A DNA stretch of 6,290 nucleotides from Pseudomonadota bacterium (lineage in GTDB: Bacteria; Myxococcota; UBA9042; PHBI01). The translations under genes were made by a program, and so were the position numbers. The DNA lies in contig SXIE01000156.1 of NCBI GenBank assembly GCA_005772945.1, positions 1 to 6,290 on the forward strand. The letters are read 5' to 3'. Numbering within the stretch: position 1 is the stretch's first letter; every line of letters starts with the position of its first letter. The notes under the pieces are model-generated. The model saw only the letters and a program-made list of their open reading frames with translations, had not been told where the DNA came from and searched no databases. Below are positions 1 through 5,105 of the stretch, in pieces.

Positions 1-120
1 CACCTCACACGCCGCCAAGGACCGCGCGCAAGATACCGCGGGGTCCGAAAGAACGTCTTCGACTTACGCCGCACCGCCGCGGTCGAGAACCTGATCACGG
101 CCGACAGGCTCGCTTCCTAG
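1..120 (+). CDS. C-terminal tail of a probable transposase (5' end outside window)
   Basis: Frame 1 is open from the first base to a TAG at 118-120 and encodes 39 residues. The tail contains RYRGVRKNVFDLRR followed by TAAVENL. A Y-x-G-x-x-K/R element followed by a basic, then Ala/Asn/Leu-rich segment is typical of the extreme C-terminus of several DDE transposases (IS1182/IS5/IS4-like), where the last helix follows the catalytic Glu. The catalytic residues would lie outside the window, so neither family nor intactness can be judged. It converges on the minus-strand operon. A 6-bp inverted repeat (TCCTAG at 115-120, CTAGGA at 136-141) starts at the stop codon and could be a terminator or element end. 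The call rests on recognising a short motif; it could be another basic C-terminal tail. Confidence 0.5.
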   Translation, partial: HLTRRQGPRARYRGVRKNVFDLRRTAAVENLITADRLAS

Positions 121-369
121 ATTCTGTTCGGTGTTCTAGGAGCACGAAGCGGTTCAGCGCACCGAGACCCCGCGCAGGCGCATGGAATGCGGCATTGCGT
201 TCGATGCGCGGGGCCGAGACGGGTCCCTCGGGCACGAGAGACAGGCCTCCCGATGACGCCGAGTGGCGCCTCAGGAGGAGGGCTCGGACGCGGGCTCGCG
301 GAATCCTTTGAGAACTGCAAATGCGAACGACGCCCGAAGAGTTGGCTTGCGCGGCAGCGAAGGCTCGGC
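121..369. other. Intergenic region between transposase tail and operon end
   Basis: I support no gene in these 249 bases. The short open frames on either strand have arginine-rich composition and no recognisable motif. Both flanking genes end here (convergent), so this is where terminators would be expected, but I see no stem followed by a T-run on either strand. Two imperfect inverted repeats are visible: one around the transposase stop (115-141) and a two-tier stem at 246-278. Confidence 0.5.
246..278. repeat. Two-tier imperfect hairpin in the convergent intergenic region
   Basis: CCTCC (246-250) can pair with GGAGG (274-278). Inside, CGCC (257-260) pairs with GGCG (265-268) around a GAGT tetraloop, with a 6/5-nt internal loop between the stems. 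It lies about 90 bp beyond the radical SAM stop codon and could help stop transcripts from either side, but neither side has a U-tract. In DNA this GC-rich, short stems of this kind arise by chance. Confidence 0.2.
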
Positions 370-1659
370 TCAGAACTGAATCGTCCGGTCGTACACCGAG
401 AGGGCCGAGAGATCCGGGCGGTTCGCATAGAAGTCGCGCCAGAGCCGCAGGTAGCCCGCCTCGACCTGCTCGGGCGTGAGCTGCGCCGGCCGGTAGACGC
501 AGGTCGTGTCATTGTAGTGGCGCCACTCGCGCGTGAGCAGGCGCCCTTCGGCCTCGATGCGATACCAGTCGGGCGTGCCCGGGTAGGGCGTCGCGACCGC
601 GAACTCGCACTTGCGGATCTTGCTCGTGTGGCAGAACTCGAGGATGCGATCGACCGTGCCTTCGTCGTCGTAGTCGGACCCGTAGAGGAACGACGCGTAC
701 GGCTCGATGCCCGCGTCCCACGACTTCGCGACGGCCTCGAGGGCGCGCGTGTAGGCGCGGTCGTCCTGGCCGGTCCAGGCGCGCATCGTGATCGGATCGA
801 AGCCCGTCACCAGATAGAACATGTCGACGCCGGCCTCTTTCGCGAGCGTCAGCGTGGCCGCCGGCGTGCTGCGGATCATCGTCATCGAGGTGCCGACGTA
901 GCTGACCGAGGCTCGCTCGCCGCGGTCGACGAGCGTCTGTAGGAAGGTCTTGAGGAGCTCGCGCGGTGCGCCCGGAAGCCAGCTCGTGTCCTCGGTGAGG
1001 CAGGCGCGCTTGCCGGCCTTCGAGAGGTTCGCGAGCTGCCCGAGCACGTGATCGAGCGTATGCGTACGACACGCGCCGCCCATCGAGGTCGGCAGGATGC
1101 ACGCGCGACAGGCGAGTGGACAGCCACGCGAGAGCTGCAGCGGGTAGTCGTCGGGATGGAAGCTCGGGCCTTCCTGCGTGAAGTAGAGATCGACGCGCGG
1201 CAGCGGCAGCCCGACCAGATCGCACGGCGCGGCCGTGTAGCGCGGCGCGAGGCACCCGGCGCGGAAGTCATCGAGGAGGCGCGGCCACACCGGCTCACCC
1301 TCGCCGACCACGACCGCATCGACGTGCGGCTGCACGACGTCGGGCATCGCGGTCGGAAAGATCCCGCCAGCCACGACGGTCTTGCCTTGCGCGCGGAACC
1401 AGTCCGCGAGCTGCAGCGCGCGCGTCGCGGCCGGCGTGAAGAACGAGAGCGCGACGATATCGGCGTCGGTCTCGTAGTCCGCTGGCGCGAGGCGATCGTC
1501 GCGCATCTCGAGCTCCCAGTCGTCGGGCGTCATGGCCGCGACGGAGGCGATCCCGAGCGAGGGCGATCCGAGATATTCGTTCATCGGCACGTACGTCCGG
1601 AGCTCCGGATGGACGTCGGCGTGGCGCTGGAAGCCTGGGTACACAAAGAGGATTTTCAC
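370..1659 (-). CDS. Class B (cobalamin-binding type) radical SAM enzyme, lipid-modifying type
   Basis: This 429-residue protein has the B12-radical SAM architecture. An N-terminal Rossmann-like domain (about 1-135) begins MKILFVYPGF and ends with the VVVGEGE turn (117-122). A radical SAM barrel (about 172-360) carries the cluster motif C180-x3-C184-x2-C187 in SRGCPLACRAC, which ligates a [4Fe-4S] cluster for reductive SAM cleavage. The C-terminal part (TPYPGTPDW at 357-365, then WRHYND and a YxxLWRDFY-type helix) matches the DUF4070-like tail of HpnP/HpnJ, GrsA and related lipid enzymes. The canonical DxHxxG cobalamin motif is absent; only D15-x-H17 is seen. Such enzymes methylate or couple unactivated sp3 carbons, so an ACP-bound acyl chain is a plausible substrate (inference). 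The GTG start is chosen because it gives the family N-terminus, has GGAG 7 nt upstream (1667-1670) and overlaps the ACAD stop as GTGA. It is the last gene of the operon. The specific reaction is unknown. Confidence 0.88.
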   Translation of the reverse strand: MKILFVYPGFQRHADVHPELRTYVPMNEYLGSPSLGIASVAAMTPDDWELEMRDDRLAPADYETDADIVALSFFTPAATRALQLADWFRAQGKTVVAGGIFPTAMPDVVQPHVDAVVVGEGEPVWPRLLDDFRAGCLAPRYTAAPCDLVGLPLPRVDLYFTQEGPSFHPDDYPLQLSRGCPLACRACILPTSMGGACRTHTLDHVLGQLANLSKAGKRACLTEDTSWLPGAPRELLKTFLQTLVDRGERASVSYVGTSMTMIRSTPAATLTLAKEAGVDMFYLVTGFDPITMRAWTGQDDRAYTRALEAVAKSWDAGIEPYASFLYGSDYDDEGTVDRILEFCHTSKIRKCEFAVATPYPGTPDWYRIEAEGRLLTREWRHYNDTTCVYRPAQLTPEQVEAGYLRLWRDFYANRPDLSALSVYDRTIQF

Positions 1660-3125
1660 GCGTCGACTCCGTCGAGAAGCAGGTGGGCGATGGGGGTGGT
1701 GCCATGAAAGTCGACCGGTTCGAGCGCGATCGCGTCCGCCGCGCGCGCGAGGAGCTCGAGCGCGTGAGCGGCGAGCGCCGCGTCGAGCGGGTCGCACGTC
1801 GCGGCGGTTTCGGTCTGATGAAGAACCGCGTCGGCCGCCTCGCGCAGCATCACGAGGCGTCCGAGGTGGTGAAGGGCTTTCGCGTTGCGGAGCGCGGCGA
1901 GACCGCTGCGAGCGTGGAGACCCTGGCAGGCCTCGGTGACCCGACGCCAGGTCGGTCCGTGCGAATTCTCCGCCGTCACCGCGCGCGGCGCGACCAGCTC
2001 CAGGAGGCCGAGGCGCCCGAGGAGGACGTCGTTGGCGCCCTCGAAAATGCGGGTGATGCGCGCGTCGCGCATGAGCAGCGGGATGCCGCTTTCCTCGATA
2101 TAGCCGCTGCCGCCGTGAAGCTGCAGCGCCATGTCGCAGATGCGCCAGTCCGCGTCGCTGGCGTAGACCTTCGCAGCGAGCGAGCGGCGCTCGAGGTCGC
2201 TCGGATCGGCCGCAGTAAGGGCGATGAGCGCCCGCATCGTGTAGAGCTCGGCCGCCATATGAGCGACCTGCGCGCGGACGACGGCGTTCTGTCCGAGTGG
2301 CTTGCCGAACTGCTGACGATTGCGCACGTGTGCAAGCGTCTTGTCGAGCGCCGCGCGCGCGGTCCCGGCGCAACCCGACGCCATGATGGTGCGGCCCCAC
2401 GCCAAGATGTGCCCGAGCAGGCGACTCCCACTCCCGGGCTCGCCCACGATGCGGCTGAGCGGCACGCTCGTATCGACGTAGATCGGGGTCGTCGACGAGC
2501 CGCGCAGTCCGAGTTTCTCTTCCTCGCGGCCGATGTCGACGCCGCCGTCCTCGCGCCGCAGCATGACGAGGCTCTGGCCAGCGGCCCCGCCCAGACCCGG
2601 GCTCGACGTGGTCAGCGTGTAGATGCCGGCCAGTCCGCCGTTGGTGACGAAGGCCTTCTGCCCGACGACGCGCAGGCGTCCGTTCGCCTCGAGCGTCGCG
2701 GTCGTCGCCAGGCGCGAGAGGTCGCTGCCCGCCCCCGGCTCGGTCGTCGCGAACGCGGCGATGGTCTTGCCGGACGCGAGACCGGGCAGGAACTCGGCGT
2801 GCTGCGCGTCGCTCCCGAAGGCGACGAGGCCGCGTGTGCCCAACCCCAAATGGAGGCCGATGGTGGTCGCGACCGAGCGGTCCACGCGCGCGACCGCCTC
2901 GACCACCGCGGTCGCGCCGGGCAGGCCGAGGCCGCATCCGCCGTGCTCGATCGGCAAGGACACGCCGAAGACGCCGAGCTCCCCGAGGCCGCCGAGGACC
3001 TCGGCCGGAATGGCGTGCGCGCGATCGATCCGCGCGGCGTCGACGTGGCTTCCGAGGAAGCGCTCGAGCGAGCGGACGAAGTCGCGAATCGTGGCGGCGT
3101 CCGTGGCAGCGTGCGCGGCGATCAT
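1656..3125 (-). CDS. Acyl-CoA (probably acyl-ACP) dehydrogenase, VLCAD-like length
   Basis: This 489-residue flavoprotein should catalyse alpha,beta-dehydrogenation of an acyl thioester using FAD. The N-terminal helical domain is about 8-120. The FAD/substrate segment FATTEPGAGSD is at 125-135 and the beta-domain element LGLRGSSTTPIYVD at 205-218. RNRQQFGKPL (268-277) is the family FAD-pyrophosphate signature, LQLHGGSGYIEESG is at 335-348, and the catalytic base is Glu362 in RIFEGAND. Core motifs are intact, so it should be active. It has about 110 residues beyond the usual ACAD core, resembling VLCAD/ACAD9, which use the tail for membrane association. The ATG overlaps the ACP stop (ATGA) and no good ribosome site is visible, so translation is probably coupled. 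Sitting next to an ACP and a FAAL-like gene, it parallels MbtN (FadE14), which desaturates an ACP-bound fatty acid; the ACP-tethered substrate is therefore inferred, not shown. An ordinary beta-oxidation enzyme is the alternative. Confidence 0.9.
   Translation of the reverse strand: MIAAHAATDAATIRDFVRSLERFLGSHVDAARIDRAHAIPAEVLGGLGELGVFGVSLPIEHGGCGLGLPGATAVVEAVARVDRSVATTIGLHLGLGTRGLVAFGSDAQHAEFLPGLASGKTIAAFATTEPGAGSDLSRLATTATLEANGRLRVVGQKAFVTNGGLAGIYTLTTSSPGLGGAAGQSLVMLRREDGGVDIGREEEKLGLRGSSTTPIYVDTSVPLSRIVGEPGSGSRLLGHILAWGRTIMASGCAGTARAALDKTLAHVRNRQQFGKPLGQNAVVRAQVAHMAAELYTMRALIALTAADPSDLERRSLAAKVYASDADWRICDMALQLHGGSGYIEESGIPLLMRDARITRIFEGANDVLLGRLGLLELVAPRAVTAENSHGPTWRRVTEACQGLHARSGLAALRNAKALHHLGRLVMLREAADAVLHQTETAATCDPLDAALAAHALELLARAADAIALEPVDFHGTTPIAHLLLDGVDA
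1667..1670 (-). promoter_or_regulatory. Ribosome-binding site supporting the GTG start of the radical SAM gene
   Basis: GGAG on the minus strand, 7 nt before the GTG at 1659-1657. It favours this non-ATG start over the in-frame ATG at codon 26, which would remove the first strand of the cobalamin-binding domain. Confidence 0.55.
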
Positions 3126-3379
3126 GTGGAGAGGCCGCTGGATTTCGCGAGGCGCGCCTCGGCGAGGGCCACGATCTTACCGATGGTATTGAGGCCTGCG
3201 ACGTCCTCCATCTCGAGCGCGAGGCCGAGCTCGTCGTCGATGAGCGACACGAGCTCCATCGCGGCGACCGAGTCGAGCGCGAGGTCCTCGCGCAGGCGGG
3301 ACGCAGGCGTGATCTCGACTTTGGAGACTGGCGTGACCTGCTTGACGAGGGTGCAGATGCTGGCGAAGACAGAGCTCAT
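3122..3379 (-). CDS. Acyl carrier protein
   Basis: This 85-residue protein has the size and four-helix layout of a free-standing type II ACP. The phosphopantetheine site is Ser37 in DLALDSVAAMEL, at the start of helix II, matching the family D-S-L/V motif. Acidic residues follow in helix II (SLIDDELGLALEMED), the usual docking surface for partner enzymes. It should be primed by a 4'-phosphopantetheinyl transferase (none in the window) and carry an acyl chain as a thioester. The ATG overlaps the upstream SDR stop (ATGA) and has GGAG 5 nt upstream (3385-3388); its own stop overlaps the ACAD start (ATGA). Placement between an SDR and an ACAD, downstream of a FAAL-like gene, points to a dedicated carrier for this pathway rather than the housekeeping fatty-acid ACP, comparable to MbtL. 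DSV instead of the DSL typical of AcpP agrees with a specialised ACP but is weak evidence. Confidence 0.92.
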   Translation of the reverse strand: MSSVFASICTLVKQVTPVSKVEITPASRLREDLALDSVAAMELVSLIDDELGLALEMEDVAGLNTIGKIVALAEARLAKSSGLST

Positions 3380-4389
3380 GGGGACTCCAACGGGATGACG
3401 GCCTCGGTTCGGGCCGGGATGATGCGCATGCGCGCCGCCCACGTATCGAAGGCGGCGAGGGTCTCGGAGAACGGTGTCCACTGGATGCCGAGCGTCGCGG
3501 TCGCGAGCGCGGCGTCGACGGGGACGCCATGGATGACGAGATCGACGATCTCGCGGGCGATGGCCGCGCGTTCGGGCGTGCCCGCGACCCGCGCTTCTTC
3601 GGCGTCGGCGAGTGCGCAGGCCGCCGCCGGCGTGAGTGGGGCCGACGGGAGCGCGACGCCGTAGTGGTGCGCGAGCTCGGTGAGCAGCGTCTGCAGGCGC
3701 GTCGTCCGCCCCGCGAGGAGCACGCGGCGCGGCGGATTCGGGTGCGTCGTCAGCGCGAGGAGCGCGCGCCCGACATCGCGCGCATCGACCAGCGCGACGG
3801 TGCCATCGGGGTGGGGCGGGCAGCGATCGTGGGCCATGCCGACGAGCAGCGCGGACGTCCCGACCTTCAAATCCCACGGCCCGATGCATGCGCCCGGACA
3901 CGCGACGAGGACCTCGAAGCGGCGCTCGGCGAGGACGCATTGCTCCATCGCCCATTTCAGATCGTGGTAGGTGCCGAAGCCGGGCGCGCGCGGGTAGACG
4001 TCGGCCTCGGTCGAGGGCGAACCGTCCGCGCGCGGGGCGACGGTGGCGGTGCTGGAGACGTAGATGAAGCGCTTGACGCCGGCCGCGGCGGCCGCGTCGA
4101 GCAGCGTCTGCGTTTGCTTGCAGCCGCGTGCAAGGGTTTCCTCGGGCGTGCGCGAGTCGCGAGGGTAGTGCCCGGCGAGATGCACGCAGACCTCGTTGCC
4201 GGCGAGCGCGGGAATCAGGCTCGCCGCATCCTCGAGATCGATCGCGACGCGCTCGACGCCCCGCCGTTTGAGCGGGATGAGATTGCCCCGCGGCCGATGC
4301 AGGCAGCGAGGGGAAACACCCGCCGCCACCATGACATCGATCAGGTTCAGACCGAGAAAACCGCTTGCGCCGAGGATGGTCACGCCCAC
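3376..4389 (-). CDS. Extended SDR: NAD(P)-dependent epimerase/dehydratase/reductase
   Basis: The 337-residue protein begins with a Rossmann nucleotide-binding motif G7-A-S-G10-F-L-G13 (GxxGxxG, typical of extended SDRs). A catalytic Ser/Thr segment YVSSTATV is at 110-117 and the Y141-x3-K145 pair is in YHDLKWAME. Arginines after the second beta strand (HRPRG, 31-35) favour NADP(H), by inference. The overall pattern resembles the HpnA/dihydroflavonol-reductase/3-beta-hydroxysteroid dehydrogenase branch, whose members reduce ketones or epimerise, so substrate cannot be assigned. A role reducing a keto group on the acyl or condensed product is a guess. The GTG at 4389 lacks a clear Shine-Dalgarno site; GTG at 4383 (two codons later) would give the more typical MTILGASGFLG. 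An in-frame stop at 4437-4435 rules out a much longer form. It is the first gene after the 56-bp gap with the Fnr-like box, and its stop overlaps the ACP start. Confidence 0.85.
   Translation of the reverse strand: MGVTILGASGFLGLNLIDVMVAAGVSPRCLHRPRGNLIPLKRRGVERVAIDLEDAASLIPALAGNEVCVHLAGHYPRDSRTPEETLARGCKQTQTLLDAAAAAGVKRFIYVSSTATVAPRADGSPSTEADVYPRAPGFGTYHDLKWAMEQCVLAERRFEVLVACPGACIGPWDLKVGTSALLVGMAHDRCPPHPDGTVALVDARDVGRALLALTTHPNPPRRVLLAGRTTRLQTLLTELAHHYGVALPSAPLTPAAACALADAEEARVAGTPERAAIAREIVDLVIHGVPVDAALATATLGIQWTPFSETLAAFDTWAARMRIIPARTEAVIPLESP
3385..3388 (-). promoter_or_regulatory. Ribosome-binding site of the ACP gene
   Basis: GGAG on the minus strand, 5 nt before the ACP ATG and inside the end of the SDR gene. 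With the ATGA overlap it allows independent re-initiation, which suits an ACP needed in higher amounts than the enzymes. The next gene (ACAD) has no comparable site. Confidence 0.55.
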
Positions 4390-4396
4390 GCGCGGG

Positions 4397-4402
4397 ACCG
4401 TA
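4397..4402 (-). promoter_or_regulatory. Possible -10 element upstream of the SDR gene
   Basis: The minus strand reads TACGGT here, matching TATAAT at the three most conserved positions (T1, A2, T6). It lies where a class II Fnr-activated promoter would need it if the box at 4425-4438 is centred near -41.5. That spacing would put the transcript start around 4390, at or next to the GTG start codon. This is a fit to expectation rather than an independent recognition. Confidence 0.25.
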
Positions 4403-4424
4403 TCGGAGCGACCGAGCGCAGACC

Positions 4425-4438
4425 TTGCGCAAGATCAA
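4425..4438 (-). promoter_or_regulatory. Candidate Fnr box in the only true intra-operon gap
   Basis: The minus strand reads TTGATCTTGCGCAA. The Fnr consensus is TTGAT-N4-ATCAA; the left half-site is perfect and the right is CGCAA (3 of 5), giving 8 of 10. It sits 8 bp after the regulator's stop codon and about 35 bp before the SDR start. The regulator immediately upstream has the E-x-x-S-R recognition helix that reads this sequence in Fnr. A competing, more symmetric dyad overlaps it: CTTGCGCAAG at 4424-4433, extendable to GACCTTGCGCAAGATC with one mismatched pair, so another regulator or a short hairpin is possible. Confidence 0.5.
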
Positions 4439-4445
4439 TGTGCGG

Positions 4446-5105
4446 TCACATTCCGGTCAAAAGCCGCATGCGCCGGCCTTCGACCTCGATGACGCCCGCG
4501 CGATGAAGCTCCTGAACCTGACGCGACACAGTCTCGAGCGTCAGCCCGAGCGCCTCGGCCATGTCCTCGCGCGTCGCCGGCAGCTGCCCCCACGTGCCCG
4601 TCGGGATCGGTCCGAGCAGCTCGGCGACCATCGCCAGGACGCGCTCGCGAGCGCTGCGCGTGCTCCGCACGATACGGACCCGCAGGGCCTCCATGTCGTC
4701 CGTGAGCGCGCGCGTGAACGCCATGCCGAGCGCAGGTCGCTCCGCGATCGCGTCCATGACCTGCCCGACCGGCACGCGGCAGACGCGCGAGGCCTGAAGC
4801 GCATCGAGCGTCGTGCGCTGCTCGCCGCTGGTCATCGACTCGCTCCCGAGCACCTGCCCAGGTCCGACGAAGCGCGTCGTCGTGCGCCGCCCCTCGTCGT
4901 CCATGATCGACTCGCGCATCCATCCTTCGACGACCGCGAAGATGTGCTGCGCGGGCTCGCCAGCGCGCGCCAGGATGTCGCCGCGAACGAGCGTGACCTG
5001 CCCGGCGGGCGGTCGCCCGGTGCACGAGTAGCACACCGCGCGCAGCGTCAGACCCCGGGCCACCAGCGGACAGCGCGTCGGATGGTTGCAGTTCGAAGCA
5101 ATCAT
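4446..5105 (-). CDS. Crp/Fnr-family transcriptional regulator, probable redox (Fe-S) sensor
   Basis: The 219-residue protein has a cysteine-bearing N-terminus (C6, C12, C25, C28), a cyclic-nucleotide-fold beta barrel (about 33-105, with RGDILARAGE and FVGPGQVLGSE), a dimerisation helix (about 125-152) and a winged HTH (about 155-215). C109 in ASRVCRVP aligns with Fnr C122 (MVCEIPF), the fourth cluster ligand in E. coli Fnr. The recognition helix TLETVSR has E191-x2-S194-R195, the same spacing as the E209/S212/R213 reading residues of Fnr. The Fnr cAMP-independent fold is supported by lack of the CRP cAMP pocket signature. It is therefore predicted to sense oxygen, NO or redox state through an Fe-S cluster and bind Fnr-like sites, including the one just downstream. 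Cysteine spacing differs from canonical Fnr. The ATG at 5105 is preferred because it forms an ATGA overlap with the ligase stop and has GGAG 8 nt upstream; it is co-transcribed with the ligase. Confidence 0.87.
   Translation of the reverse strand: MIASNCNHPTRCPLVARGLTLRAVCYSCTGRPPAGQVTLVRGDILARAGEPAQHIFAVVEGWMRESIMDDEGRRTTTRFVGPGQVLGSESMTSGEQRTTLDALQASRVCRVPVGQVMDAIAERPALGMAFTRALTDDMEALRVRIVRSTRSARERVLAMVAELLGPIPTGTWGQLPATREDMAEALGLTLETVSRQVQELHRAGVIEVEGRRMRLLTGM

Noticed and set aside
246..278. Rho-independent terminator for the operon.
   Set aside because: Stems are only 5 and 4 bp with a large internal loop, and no T-run follows on either strand; listed only as a weak repeat.
370..2937. 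A single 855-residue minus-strand open frame joining the radical SAM domain to a long N-terminal part.
   Set aside because: The first 426 residues are arginine-rich antisense-like composition in a shifted frame of the ACAD gene. The radical SAM family N-terminus (MKILFVYPGF) starts at a GTG with a GGAG site at 1659, so only 370-1659 is taken as coding.
1683..3398. A 571-residue plus-strand open frame opposite the ACAD and ACP genes, and a 251-residue one at 187-942.
   Set aside because: Both are Arg/Ala/Glu-rich, have no recognisable motif, and lie antisense to genes with clear catalytic motifs. Long antisense frames are expected when third positions are almost all G or C.
370..4389. Hopanoid biosynthesis assignment (HpnA-like SDR plus HpnP/HpnJ-like radical SAM).
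   Set aside because: No squalene-hopene cyclase or other hpn gene is present, and the ACP, ACAD and FAAL-like neighbours point to acyl-chain chemistry. The resemblance is only at family level, so no hpn symbol is given.
3122..4438. A 438-residue minus-strand frame ending in the ACP sequence.
   Set aside because: Everything before the ACP Met is out-of-frame sequence of the SDR gene. The ACP begins at the ATG with GGAG at 3379, and the SDR frame carries the GxxGxxG and YxxxK motifs.
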